This document shows, piece by piece, positions 46,527-55,846 of a DNA stretch of 64,000 nt. Numbering within the stretch: the stretch's first letter is position 1; each line of letters starts with the position of its first letter. The translations under genes and the position numbers were made by a program. Origin of the DNA: JADFJB01 sp964464595 (lineage in GTDB: Bacteria; Zhuqueibacterota; JdFR-76; DREG01). The notes beneath the pieces were generated by a model that ran no database searches, had not been told where the DNA came from, and was given only the letters and a program-made list of their open reading frames with translations. The stretch spans positions 1-64,000 of the forward strand of contig CAYXGW010000004.1 of assembly GCA_964464595.1 (NCBI GenBank). Direction: 5' to 3'.

Positions 46527-46945
46527 TCAACTCAGAAATGAGCAGTTTTTAAGAAATATAGCGGGGTTTGAAAGTTTGGTTTGATATGAAGAGAAATTTG
46601 AATGTAGTACAATGGACGTACAGACTGATTGAGGAATTACAATATTCGTTACGAATCCCACATTTGTGTGGACTGTCTTAACATCTTGTTTAATGTAGAT
46701 TTCAACCTTCGATGAAAAATTTCGACATTCTTGATTTTTATTCACTTTGGATTTATCGATTAGGGTAATATTTTCTTCATTATTTTTTTACAGCAACGAT
46801 GAGCTTGATTTGAGTCTAAAATCTTTTGAAGCTCGAGTGAACACAATTTCCCGGTAGTGCAAATCAAATCTATTGTATTTGCATTTGCCCAGGTTAAAAA
46901 ACAGAACAAAATCACAACAATAAGTATTTTATTTTTACGATACAT
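46527..46945 (-). pseudogene. Exported Cys-rich small protein split by a poly-A frameshift
   Basis: ATG 46945 starts a signal peptide (MYRKNKILIVVILFCFLTWANA) followed by LICTTGKLCSL and HRCCKK, then stops at 46760. Adding one A to the A7 run (T7 at 46783-46789) joins it to a second frame reading NNEENITLIDKSKVNKNQECRNFSSKVEIYI... to 46527. The joined protein of about 140 residues, with paired Cys motifs, resembles small exported HYC/CC proteins near metal genes in Bacteroidetes. Either a true frameshift or a homopolymer error. Confidence 0.55.
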
Positions 46946-47042
46946 AACTAATTCTCAATCAGTAATTCAGCAGTTCGATTTCTACTTACGTAGGTTAAAT
47001 ATGGCGGTTTCATAGAAGAAAAAAACGGTTAATGTTCCAAAT

Positions 47043-47549
47043 TCATCGGAGACTTCGTTTCTTACCCCAATCCCATTGTCCGTATATAACCTCGGTCGGC
47101 AGTTTGTGCCCGCAAATCCGTAACGCCACAATGGCCAAAGCCCGGTGATGCGCTTCATGGGCAACCATGTAACTCAGAAAAGTAACAGGCGAGCCGCTCC
47201 AACTTTTCACCTTACCCGAGGATTCACACTCTTCCAGAAATCGAGCGACAATTACCTGAGAAACCTGTAACGCTTGCTTTAGTTCTTCCTTAGTAGGCTG
47301 CGCGCCTTTGACAAAACTCTGTACATCACCTACTAATTTTGGAGCTGCATGGTTGAGCCAGCGAAGACGAACATTGTGAATGTGGGCAAACTGTGCGGCA
47401 ACAGAACGTGTACGAGGTGTATAGCTGTCTTGTAAATAATCTTCTGCTATATTTTCGAGTAGGTAAAAGTTTGCCTCGTTACTCATTTGCCAGGCTTCAA
47501 TAAGATGAGATTTCATCAGGTTTCCATTTGAGTTATTCATCTTTTTCAT
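47043..47549 (-). CDS. DinB-family protein
   Basis: 168 residues. Four-helix DinB/YfiT fold with metal-binding His: H54/H56 region (AAQFAHIHNVRLRWL), VAHEAHHRALAIVAL near residue 130, and terminal GQWDWGKK. DinB proteins are thiol-dependent or hydrolytic metalloenzymes of varied function. Third gene of a cupin-SDR-DinB set (19-base gap). Confidence 0.85.
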   Translation of the reverse strand: MKKMNNSNGNLMKSHLIEAWQMSNEANFYLLENIAEDYLQDSYTPRTRSVAAQFAHIHNVRLRWLNHAAPKLVGDVQSFVKGAQPTKEELKQALQVSQVIVARFLEECESSGKVKSWSGSPVTFLSYMVAHEAHHRALAIVALRICGHKLPTEVIYGQWDWGKKRSLR

Positions 47550-47568
47550 CCAGGATTATTCCAATGAC

Positions 47569-48360
47569 TCAATAAAGGGATCGAATCCACCCACCATCAA
47601 CCGGGATCGAAGTACCAGTAATATAGCTAGCTCTTTCAGAAGCAAGGAATGCAATCAACGCGGCAAACTCACGCGGTTCACCAATACGGCCCATTGGTAT
47701 TTGATTTGCCCAACCATCGATTGCTTCTTTCACTGTAGTTCCTTTAGCCTTTGCAATTTGCCCAGCCAACTCTTCAACCCGACTTGTACGGGTATAGCCG
47801 GGCAGTACGTTGTTTACAGTAATGCCTAAAGACGCTACTTCGTTTGCCAGGGTACGTGCAAAACCTGTCACAGCCGCTCGAATGCTATTTGATAGAATAA
47901 GGTTATCTACAGGCTGCTTCACGGAAATCGATGTGATGTTAAGGATTCGGCCCCATTGACGTTCTTTCATTCCGGGTAAAACAGCTCGCGTTAAGTTGAG
48001 TACACTTTCTAAATTTTGGCGAATCGCTTCTTGCCATTCCTCCTGGCTCAGACTTTCAAATACGCCGGCAGGTGGTCCGCCAGTATTGGTGACCAGAATG
48101 TCTATATGACCAAATTCTTTAATTCCGATTTCCACAACATGATTCACTTGCCCTGGTACTGCAAGATTTGCCGCTATTGCAACAACTTTCACACCGGTCT
48201 TCTCGATAATCTTTGATTTGACTTTGTTAAGGCCCTCTTCTCCGCGAGCACAAAGAACCAGGTTTACGCCTTCATAGGCCAACTCCTCCGCCACAGCTCG
48301 TCCCAAACCACGACTGGAAGCGGCGACCAACGCTACTTTTCCTTTTAAACCAAAATCCAT
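47569..48360 (-). CDS. SDR-family protein with altered YxxxK motif
   Basis: 263 residues. Rossmann ASSRGLGRAVAEEL (14-27), NTGG (92-95) and C-terminal GYTRTSR...ITGTSIPVDGGW are classical. The active-site alignment VDNLILSNSIRAAVTGFARTLANE puts S157 and R161 where Tyr and Lys are expected, so the canonical YxxxK is missing. A FabG-like subgroup shares this. It may act with another base or on unusual substrates. Two bases separate it from the cupin gene. Confidence 0.85.
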   Translation of the reverse strand: MDFGLKGKVALVAASSRGLGRAVAEELAYEGVNLVLCARGEEGLNKVKSKIIEKTGVKVVAIAANLAVPGQVNHVVEIGIKEFGHIDILVTNTGGPPAGVFESLSQEEWQEAIRQNLESVLNLTRAVLPGMKERQWGRILNITSISVKQPVDNLILSNSIRAAVTGFARTLANEVASLGITVNNVLPGYTRTSRVEELAGQIAKAKGTTVKEAIDGWANQIPMGRIGEPREFAALIAFLASERASYITGTSIPVDGGWIRSLY

Positions 48361-48362
48361 TT

Positions 48363-48752
48363 CTATAATCCCGTTGCTTTATCGTGAAAATAGCTGTCTG
48401 TACCATCTAGCCAATCCTGTCGAGGCGGACTAAAAACATCCACATCAAATGTATCTTCCAGGGCTTGTGCTTTGTGTACCACATTCGAAGGAAGATGTAA
48501 GACTTCACCAGATCGAACGACAATCTCCTCTGATTCATCCTCGCCGATCCAAAAGTGAAGGGCGCCATCCATGATATAGGTGATTTGCTCGTTCTCATGG
48601 GAGTGTGTGGGCACAATACTACCTTTTTTGAGATAGACATGAGCTACCATGATGCGGTTACCCGTAACCAAACGCCGGTCGATTTGATCTGTAACTTTCT
48701 CCAATGGCATATCATCCCAGCGATAAAAGTTCACTTCAGATTGCTTACTCAT
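48363..48752 (-). CDS. Cupin-domain protein
   Basis: 129 residues with one cupin barrel: HSHENEQITYIMDGALHFWIG gives motif 1 (two His, Glu) and HLPSNVVHKAQALED motif 2. A metal-dependent isomerase, dioxygenase or sensor. GGAGG lies five bases before ATG 48752. It heads the cupin-SDR-DinB operon. Confidence 0.83.
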   Translation of the reverse strand: MSKQSEVNFYRWDDMPLEKVTDQIDRRLVTGNRIMVAHVYLKKGSIVPTHSHENEQITYIMDGALHFWIGEDESEEIVVRSGEVLHLPSNVVHKAQALEDTFDVDVFSPPRQDWLDGTDSYFHDKATGL

Positions 48753-48891
48753 TGATTCCTCCGATTAGATGATGATTTAGATTCAAAATGATTTTACACT
48801 CTTATTTTGCATGCTATTTCCTTGTCTCAAGGAAATAAAAGCATATTTGTTTTTTAGGAAATAATACAGAACACTCATTTGAACATTGCTT

Positions 48892-49266
48892 TCATTTTAA
48901 ACTTCCCGGCGGGTATTTAAAATAAACCTCTTGTTCGATATCTTTAATTTCTACAGTGATTTGAAGATTGAACTCGGATATAGATTGGCTGTAAATCTCT
49001 TTTAAAGCTTCAAGAATTTGGCTACCAATCTCTTTTTTTAAGGCCAAAGACCGTCCCTCCAAAAAGTGAATATCCAGCTGAATAAATGCATTTGAAGTTT
49101 CCCCACGACCTATGTAATAGTTATCCAGTTTGGTGGCTCTGCTTTTACAATTGTCTATTTTTATATCACAACTGTCGGCCAGAATATTATGTAACTTTGC
49201 AAAAAGATCTTGAAAGCTAATCTCCTGACCTATATTCGCTGTATATTGAAGTGATAATTGCGGCAT
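48892..49266 (-). CDS. 5-carboxymethyl-2-hydroxymuconate isomerase family protein
   Basis: 124 residues. MPQLSLQYTANI places the catalytic Pro at position 2 (N-terminal after Met removal), and RATKLDNYYIGRGETSNAFIQL matches the HpcD/CHMI tautomerase signature. In 4-hydroxyphenylacetate degradation it isomerises the muconate, but no other gene of that pathway is here. It ends a possible operon of five minus-strand genes. Confidence 0.78.
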   Translation of the reverse strand: MPQLSLQYTANIGQEISFQDLFAKLHNILADSCDIKIDNCKSRATKLDNYYIGRGETSNAFIQLDIHFLEGRSLALKKEIGSQILEALKEIYSQSISEFNLQITVEIKDIEQEVYFKYPPGSLK

Positions 49267-49354
49267 AATTGTTATATCAATAATCCTGACTTTCTCATTT
49301 AAGAGAGATTGAGATTAAGGTGTTTCAACAAAATTTAATTAGTCGAGTTAATAC

Positions 49355-50191
49355 CTATTTCAAACGCCTCTGTAGTAAAGGCAGAAAAACAAGGCTTCGT
49401 AATTTCATTGTGAAATATTTTCTGCGATTAAGATAACGCAAAACCATGAGATAGCTGTCAAAAAGTGACGTAAGGTCTGATAATGATTTTGGCTGCAACT
49501 CCAAATTGACCATGCCCTTGTATCCTTTATCCTTGAGAAATCCAAGAATTTCATCCACAGGCAGGTTGCCATCCTGGCCAAACGGCTGGTGCAAATCCTC
49601 TTCCCGGGTGCAATCCGAAAGATGCAGCAATCGGATTTTTGAATAATGTTTCTCCAACATCGGGAACCATTCTTGCCGACTGATATAAGCATGCGGGGGG
49701 TCGAAACAAATTCCCAACAATTGGTCGTCAAATGCTGATTCAGCTCGTTCCAGAAATTGATCAAAATTAAAATTCTCATTCTCAAATGTATTTTCCAAAA
49801 CGATAGGAGCATCCAGCTTTTTCAAATTTTCAAATAAAAATTCTTCGGAACTTTCCCCAGGTGTCTCTATGAAGTGGCCTTCGGTAGAATGTGCCAGAAC
49901 ATATTGTAAATTCATTTTCCGCCAATAGCGATTGATATTCTCAGTAAGGGCATCTATCTCCTTCTTCTTTTCCAGGCAAGAAAAGTCATAACCGGATTCG
50001 GAGATGATTGGCAGATGTAAACCAAGTTTTAAGCCATCCATATTTGAGATCACTTGATCGATATCTTCAAATATCGACACCGTTACTTCAGCAAACTCAA
50101 TGCCCGCTTTACGAATTAGTTTTAGTAAATAATATCCTTTAACCCCCTCAAAATTATCAACCGTTAAACCTACCAATACATTTGAATTCAT
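49355..50191 (-). CDS. Sugar phosphate isomerase/epimerase-like TIM-barrel protein
   Basis: 278 residues. Xylose-isomerase-like/AP endonuclease 2 pattern: LGLHLPIISES, VLAHSTEGH, VLENTFEN, CFDPPHAYIS, LLHLSDCTREED and VNLELQPKSL, giving His/Glu/Asp metal ligands. The substrate is unknown. It starts 17 bases after the roadblock gene, suggesting co-expression with the MglA set. Confidence 0.78.
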   Translation of the reverse strand: MNSNVLVGLTVDNFEGVKGYYLLKLIRKAGIEFAEVTVSIFEDIDQVISNMDGLKLGLHLPIISESGYDFSCLEKKKEIDALTENINRYWRKMNLQYVLAHSTEGHFIETPGESSEEFLFENLKKLDAPIVLENTFENENFNFDQFLERAESAFDDQLLGICFDPPHAYISRQEWFPMLEKHYSKIRLLHLSDCTREEDLHQPFGQDGNLPVDEILGFLKDKGYKGMVNLELQPKSLSDLTSLFDSYLMVLRYLNRRKYFTMKLRSLVFLPLLQRRLK

Positions 50192-50208
50192 CTACCAGAT
50201 CGACAAAA

Positions 50209-50643
50209 TTAAATTAAAGATGCTTTGCTTATTTCTCTAATGATTCTGATGATCCGATTGGTTAGAAATCGATATGTCTTACTCTTCGGAATCACCAGAA
50301 CCAATTTAACATATTGTCCAAATGCCTTGAAACTTCGAATGGAAACTTTCCGTCGAGACCGCCCTAGCAATAGGATTTCGATGGCGCCATCAAATCCTGT
50401 TGCATTATCCAAATATTCTAACCCATCATGAACGGAATAAACCAATTCTGATGCATTATCCTGGGTAAAATCACTACGTCCTTGAATGCCCGCGATTAAA
50501 AGCCCATCTTCGGAAAACAGATAGACACACTCAAAATTACCCAGATTAACAACTTTCGCTAATTCAATCTCGATCTGTCTTTGAGGCACTGTTTCCTGAG
50601 AGGAAAGATTGCTCTCTGTTTCTTGATTGGCGATTTTAAGCAT
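50209..50643 (-). CDS. Roadblock/LC7-like protein B
   Basis: 144 residues. CVYLFSEDGLLIAGI followed by a long helix and IEILLLGRSRRKVSIRSF is the roadblock fold. Such proteins (MglB) act as GAPs or partners of MglA-type GTPases. It overlaps the mglA-like gene by 8 bases. An N-terminal extension of about 35 residues is polar. Confidence 0.75.
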   Translation of the reverse strand: MLKIANQETESNLSSQETVPQRQIEIELAKVVNLGNFECVYLFSEDGLLIAGIQGRSDFTQDNASELVYSVHDGLEYLDNATGFDGAIEILLLGRSRRKVSIRSFKAFGQYVKLVLVIPKSKTYRFLTNRIIRIIREISKASLI

Positions 50644-51226
50644 GCCATCTCCTCTCTATATCTTCAACTACACTGTTGATAATTGTCTTTAATGTATCAC
50701 TCACACCGATTCCTTTTGTGGCTACTCCTGAAAAAAATGGAACATTGTTGTAATTCAGTTTTTTTTGCAGAGTTTCAATGGGAAGGTTATTGTCCAAATC
50801 CTGCTTGTTGTATTGAAGCACCCAGGGTATTTCCTCCAAAGAGCGATTGTTACGGATCAGGTTCTGTTCCAGATCCAGGATAGAATCTAAATTATCACTC
50901 ATCCGGTTTTCCTGGGAATCTGCTACGAAGACCACACCATCCGTTCCACTCAAAATTATTCTTCTACTAGCAGCATAATAGTACTGACCTGGTACCGTGT
51001 ATAAACTGAATTTAGGTTTTTTTCCATGAATAGGAGGCAATTCAAATTGCATAAAATCAAAAAAAATCGTGCGTTCTTCCATCGTTTTCAGGCTTACCAT
51101 TTCACCCCTGTGGGCTGGATTAATTTTATCATAGATTTGAATCAGGTTCGTTGTTTTGCCACTTAAACCCGGGCCATAATAAACAATTTTCAGGGAAATT
51201 TCTTGAAGGGCCCAATTAATAAACAT
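50636..51226 (-). CDS. mglA: MglA-like small GTPase
   Basis: 196 residues. P-loop GPGLSGKTT (18-26), switch II YTVPGQYYYAASRR with VPGQ in place of DxxG (typical of MglA), and NKQD (140-143). MglA switches set cell polarity and drive gliding or type IV pili in Myxococcus. It is flanked by two roadblock-domain genes, one overlapping it by 8 bases and the other 8 bases upstream. A PilZ gene lies 5 kb away. Confidence 0.92.
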   Translation of the reverse strand: MFINWALQEISLKIVYYGPGLSGKTTNLIQIYDKINPAHRGEMVSLKTMEERTIFFDFMQFELPPIHGKKPKFSLYTVPGQYYYAASRRIILSGTDGVVFVADSQENRMSDNLDSILDLEQNLIRNNRSLEEIPWVLQYNKQDLDNNLPIETLQKKLNYNNVPFFSGVATKGIGVSDTLKTIINSVVEDIERRWHA

Positions 51227-51234
51227 AGATATGA

Positions 51235-51750
51235 TTAACCGAGAATTTTATCCAGTCCTTCCGTTACATAAGTTTTAAATTCTGAATTAATAATATTGCT
51301 GATTTTAACCATTTCTTCAAAATCGGTCTCAATGATTCGGCTAACTTTATCGATTGTTCTCCTGGTGAAGATACGAACCATTCCAAGTGTAACGGTTGCA
51401 TCGAATGTGACGGCAAGAAAAAATTGGTCACTTAAACTGGAAACATACAGATGCCGCAATGACCCTTCATGATAATGAAGTCGAAAATGATTATTGTGGC
51501 CTATTATTTTCGCAATTTCCGTGGTTGCCGAGAAATCTCCTGCAAGCAATGCGGTTAATATAGTTGTATCCGCTCCCGGGATTTCTCCCTTTTCGCAAAT
51601 CAACTGGCCATTAAGGTCACCAAATAAAATTAACTGGGCTTTGAGTTTTGCTCGAAGAATGTCAAGCTCACTCGCTATTTGACGATATTGATCTTCCGAA
51701 AGTAGAACTTTTCTTATCTCTTGTTTTGCAGTATTGGAATTCTCCGGCAT
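51235..51750 (-). CDS. Roadblock/LC7-like protein A
   Basis: 171 residues from ATG 51750, supported by GGGAGG six bases upstream. The central LILFGDLNGQLICEKGEI, helix ILTALLAGDFSATTEIAKIIG and LRHLYVSSLSDQFFLAVTF form the roadblock fold. It is the first gene of the MglA operon and probably modulates the GTPase. Confidence 0.8.
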   Translation of the reverse strand: MPENSNTAKQEIRKVLLSEDQYRQIASELDILRAKLKAQLILFGDLNGQLICEKGEIPGADTTILTALLAGDFSATTEIAKIIGHNNHFRLHYHEGSLRHLYVSSLSDQFFLAVTFDATVTLGMVRIFTRRTIDKVSRIIETDFEEMVKISNIINSEFKTYVTEGLDKILG

Positions 51751-51919
51751 ATCAACTCCTCCCAGAATCATTATGGTTTAGATAAAATTTTCTTTTTTAT
51801 CATTCTTCGATTTAGAGTCATTAAAAATGCAAATTAAATAATATGATTAAAACTTATGAGAATCAATATAAAGACAGATTCTATCTAAATTTATGATGTG
51901 CCACAATGATTCAGAAATT

Positions 51920-52645
51920 TCATCTTCCGTCAGCCAAACGGTCAATTAAATACCTAGGTAAACCTGCGTTTTCCATTAGATGTTGAGTTTTTTGAATATC
52001 ATATTGAATACGCCGATATTCAAAATGATTCTTTTCAGTATCGAGAATTCCATAAGAAGCCTTTGGGTCGTAATCTCTCGGTTGTCCGACGGCGCCGACA
52101 TTGATAATGTAGCGTTCCTTGTCTTCAAAAGACACACCTTCATTCCGAAAACCTACATTTGAAAACTGGTCTTGCGCAAAAATTATCGCAACATGAGTAT
52201 GGCCGACAAAACAGACCTGTCCAGGAAAGTGAGAGAATTGCTCCATGGAAACATGAATCGTTGTGATATAAGTCCATTCTTCCGGCTTTAAGGGCGAACT
52301 ATGAACATAAGTAAGATTCTCCGCGTGGTGCGTCATTTCCAGGTTGGACAAATAGTTTTTTGAATTGGATGAAAGCTCTTTACGAGTCCATAAAATAGCT
52401 TCTTTGGCGTATGAATTAAATGTCTCGATGTTGTCGCGGCCTATGGCAGCTGAATCGTGGTTTCCTAGTAACGAGACACTAGCTCTTTCATTTACATGGG
52501 CAACACATTCGTTTGGTGATGGACCATAACCCACAATATCACCCAGGCAAAAAACTTCATCTATATTTTGTTGATCGATGTCAGATATTACTTGTTCTAA
52601 CGCTGAATAATTGCCGTGAATATCTGAAATAATCGCAATTCTCAT
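51920..52645 (-). CDS. Calcineurin-like metallophosphoesterase (YfcE-type)
   Basis: 241 residues from ATG 52645, where homologues begin MRIAIISDIHGN. Metal motifs SDIHGN, GDIVGYGP, GNHD and GHTH are all present. Such enzymes hydrolyse phosphodiesters or dinucleotides. It stands 170 bases upstream of the roadblock-MglA genes on the same strand. Confidence 0.88.
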   Translation of the reverse strand: MRIAIISDIHGNYSALEQVISDIDQQNIDEVFCLGDIVGYGPSPNECVAHVNERASVSLLGNHDSAAIGRDNIETFNSYAKEAILWTRKELSSNSKNYLSNLEMTHHAENLTYVHSSPLKPEEWTYITTIHVSMEQFSHFPGQVCFVGHTHVAIIFAQDQFSNVGFRNEGVSFEDKERYIINVGAVGQPRDYDPKASYGILDTEKNHFEYRRIQYDIQKTQHLMENAGLPRYLIDRLADGR

Positions 52646-52866
52646 AATTGGAAATTCAGGTACTACCACTTAATTTTTTGAGCATCAGATTCAATTTAAC
52701 GGCCAAATGTAAAAAGAATATTTGACAGGTTCAAGTGTTTAAAATAAATATGAACTAATATTTGTTATTAAGCTGATCAATTTATAAACGTCATTTAATT
52801 CATTACCTTTGTGTGCGATAAAAATCAGTTTGTGATTTATCCACTATTATTTGTATTCAGGTTTAC

Positions 52867-55359
52867 TTAAAATAAATCCACCGGATCAATATCAATGGCT
52901 ATTTTTACAGATTGCCGGTTACGCTGATTGAATTTTTGCAAGGTCGGCTGTATTTGTTGCCGCATCCGGCTGCCATTGGGATCTTGTTCTTTATCATATT
53001 TTAATAAAATCTGGTAGCGAAATTCGTTTTTTAATTTCGATAATGGCGCCGGCGCGGGGCCGAGCAAACGAAAAAATTTTGCCGGTGGGATCGATTTGGC
53101 AAATTCATTTGCCAATTGATCGACTTGATTCTCTTTTTTCCCGCGAAACTCAATCGAAATGAGCCGACTGTAAGGGGGATAATACAATTCCTGCCGCTCA
53201 CGAATTTCTTTAGCGAAAAAGCGAAGGAAATCATGCTTTTGTGCAAAAATGATGCTATGGTTGCAAGGATCGTAAGTTTGAATAATCACTTCGCCTTGCT
53301 TGCCTTTTCGTCCGGAACGCCCGGCAACCTGTGTGAAGAGCTGGAAAGCGCGCTCGGAAGAACGAAAATCAGGAAGCATGAGTGTCGTATCAGCCGAAAT
53401 TACACCCACCAGGGTAACTCGTGGAAAATCCAAACCCTTTGCCACCATTTGAGTTCCGAGTAAAACATCATATTCGCCGTTGCGGAAATCCTGTATAATA
53501 CGATGATGTGATCCTTTTCGGGTTGTAGTATCCATATCCATTCGTATAACTCTAATCTTGGGAAAGTATTTTTTTAATTCCTCTTCCACACGTTGTGTGC
53601 CGGCACCGCGATAAACCATTTCAACACCTTTGCATTGCGGACAAATCTTTGGCGCTTGTTTCTGGAAATCACAATAATGACACAGCAAGATATGCCTGCG
53701 CAAATGATATGTTAACGTGATATTGCAGTTTATACAATTTTCCACGTGGCCACAATCCCTGCATAAAATAAACGTTGAAAAACCCCGGCGATTTTGCATC
53801 AAAATGATTTGCTCGCCCAACTTAATTTTTTCTTCGATTTTTGCGAGTAGTCTGTCCGAAAACACAAGTGCGGATTTGCCCTTATTTTTATGCAATTCCT
53901 CCTTCATGTCAACAACTTCAACTTTGGGAAGTGGTAATTCTTCAACTCGTTTGGGCAGTTGCAATAATCGATATTTCCTGGTTTTAGCGTTGTAAAAAGA
54001 TTCGATGCCGGGAGTTGCGGAACCAAGGATAACCAATGCATTGCTCATTTTACCCCGCACGAGTGCTACATCCCTTGCGTGATACCTGGGGGACGGATCG
54101 TTCTGTTTGTATGAGGATTCATGCTCTTCATCAACCACGATGAGTCCGATGTTTTGCAGTGGCGCCAGAATTGCTGAGCGTGCTCCAATCACAATATGAA
54201 CCTTGCCGGATTGAATTTTTCGCCACGAGTCATAGCGCTCACCATCAGACATTCGGCTGTGCAAAACGGCCACATCCTTGCCAAAGTGAGTCTTGAATCT
54301 GCTTACAGTCTGCGGAGTCAGGGAAATTTCAGGAACCAGCACAATGGCATCTTTCCCTTTTTGGCGAACCTGTTTCAAAGTTTCAATGTAGACTTGTGTC
54401 TTGCCGCTGCCGGTCACACCATGAAGTAGCGTGGGGACAAATGAGTTGCTCTCGATGTGGACTTTGAGCTGTTTCATCACCGAATCCTGATCTGCATTCA
54501 GATGAAAAGCAATGTTCTCTTTTATGTCATAGTGGATATTTTCATCACGGAAAATTTCTTTTTTCTGTTCGGAAATCAATCCTTTTTGCAATAAAGCTTT
54601 TATTGCAGAACTTCCGGATTGGATGGTTTTGAATAATTCGGATTGCAGCATGCCGGCAGGTTGTTCGGCCAACATTTTTAAAATATTCACCTGAACCGGT
54701 GACCTTTTCTCCATTTCTCTGATTTTTGTTTTCAAATCGTCGTTTCCGTTAAAGCTCTCTGCAATTTGGAAACACTTGGTATATTGCACATTTACCCTGG
54801 GTAAATAGACTTTGTTTTCAATCGAGATTAATCCTTCTTTTTCCAATTTATTGAGAGAATAGTTAAATTTGCTTTTCCCCAACTTTTTCTCCAATTGGTT
54901 GACTCTTTGGCTGCCGTTGAGAACCAATAATGCCAATATTTCTTTCTGCTTTGCCTTCTGATTTCCTAATCTGGAAATATCTTCCAAGTCGAGATTCTCC
55001 ACCAACTTAACCTGGCGATGACTTTGTTTATTGATACCTGCAGGAAGTGCCGCTTCTAACACCTCCCCCCAGGATGCAAAATAATATTCCGCGATCCACT
55101 GGGTCAGGGTAAGCATTTCCTGTGAAAATAATGGAAACGGATCCAGCACATCCTCAATCTTTTTGAGTTTTTTCAACTCCGTTTCGCTTGCCAGTTTAAC
55201 CACGTAACCAGTTAGGGTCCGTCTTCCAAAAGGCGCGACTACCCGATATCCCGGACAAAGAAATTCTTCAAACTGTTCAGGAATTTCGTAGGTAAATTCC
55301 TGGTCAACCGGAAGCGCGTAAACAATTTGAGCAAATTGCGGGGAGTGATTATTGGCCAT
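52867..55359 (-). CDS. priA: Primosomal replication-restart helicase
   Basis: 830 residues, full length. N-terminal DNA-binding part with PFGRRTLTGYV, helicase Walker A GVTGSGKT (about 315), DEEH box (about 407), eight zinc cysteines (CRDCGHVENCINC, CHYC, CPQCKG) and the C-terminal AGRSGRKG motif VI. It reloads DnaB at stalled forks. An insertion of about 70-90 residues before the helicase core is richer in Lys/Glu. Confidence 0.95.
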   Translation of the reverse strand: MANNHSPQFAQIVYALPVDQEFTYEIPEQFEEFLCPGYRVVAPFGRRTLTGYVVKLASETELKKLKKIEDVLDPFPLFSQEMLTLTQWIAEYYFASWGEVLEAALPAGINKQSHRQVKLVENLDLEDISRLGNQKAKQKEILALLVLNGSQRVNQLEKKLGKSKFNYSLNKLEKEGLISIENKVYLPRVNVQYTKCFQIAESFNGNDDLKTKIREMEKRSPVQVNILKMLAEQPAGMLQSELFKTIQSGSSAIKALLQKGLISEQKKEIFRDENIHYDIKENIAFHLNADQDSVMKQLKVHIESNSFVPTLLHGVTGSGKTQVYIETLKQVRQKGKDAIVLVPEISLTPQTVSRFKTHFGKDVAVLHSRMSDGERYDSWRKIQSGKVHIVIGARSAILAPLQNIGLIVVDEEHESSYKQNDPSPRYHARDVALVRGKMSNALVILGSATPGIESFYNAKTRKYRLLQLPKRVEELPLPKVEVVDMKEELHKNKGKSALVFSDRLLAKIEEKIKLGEQIILMQNRRGFSTFILCRDCGHVENCINCNITLTYHLRRHILLCHYCDFQKQAPKICPQCKGVEMVYRGAGTQRVEEELKKYFPKIRVIRMDMDTTTRKGSHHRIIQDFRNGEYDVLLGTQMVAKGLDFPRVTLVGVISADTTLMLPDFRSSERAFQLFTQVAGRSGRKGKQGEVIIQTYDPCNHSIIFAQKHDFLRFFAKEIRERQELYYPPYSRLISIEFRGKKENQVDQLANEFAKSIPPAKFFRLLGPAPAPLSKLKNEFRYQILLKYDKEQDPNGSRMRQQIQPTLQKFNQRNRQSVKIAIDIDPVDLF

Positions 55360-55518
55360 ACCATAAAATAAAGGAATGAGTAATGGAATTCAAGTGGTAG
55401 TTGGGTGAATTAAGGTAGATTGTTCTCTGGAGAAATAAGATTTGAAAATAAATTTTTAGTTGATGCGTTAAATTTAAACAACTTGGATAGCTTCAATTCG
55501 TCGCAATGAATAAGTTCT

Positions 55519-55846
55519 TTATTCATTTAATTCTTTTGATAGAAGCGGTATTTCATTTTTTGCTATATTCCACACAATATCAATATTTACACCAAAATAA
55601 TTATGAATCAATTTTATCTCTTGTGCCTGCAATTTCCCTCCAAGGAATTTCTGGATATCTGTCCTTTATTTCGTCTGATAATAATTTAGAAGCTTCCCCG
55701 AGAATTTCAATGTTCTTCATTACTGCATCCTGGGTTTTATTATCCTGGACAAAATCCTCATATTCTATTTTGGATGTATATAATATAATTCTATCGATAG
55801 CGCCTTTCATATCTTGAAACAGGGCATTATCTTCTCTTTTAGACAT
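55519..55846 (-). pseudogene. hepT: HepT-like HEPN toxin with frameshift in catalytic motif
   Basis: ATG 55846 gives MSKREDNALFQDMKGAIDRIILYTSKIEYEDF..., a DUF86/HepT start, ending abnormally after AGTRDKIDS. Removing one A from an A4 run near 55610 restores RDKLIHNYFGVNIDIVWNIAKNEIPLLSKEL to the stop at 55519-55521, the normal HepT C-terminus. The HEPN catalytic motif R-x4-H-x-Y spans the break, so the truncated product would be inactive. It overlaps mntA by 8 bases. Otherwise a homopolymer error. Confidence 0.75.

Noticed and set aside
55506..55817. Plus-strand 103-codon frame opposite the HepT gene
   Set aside because: It is the antisense of the frameshifted HepT, whose repaired sequence matches the HEPN toxin family.
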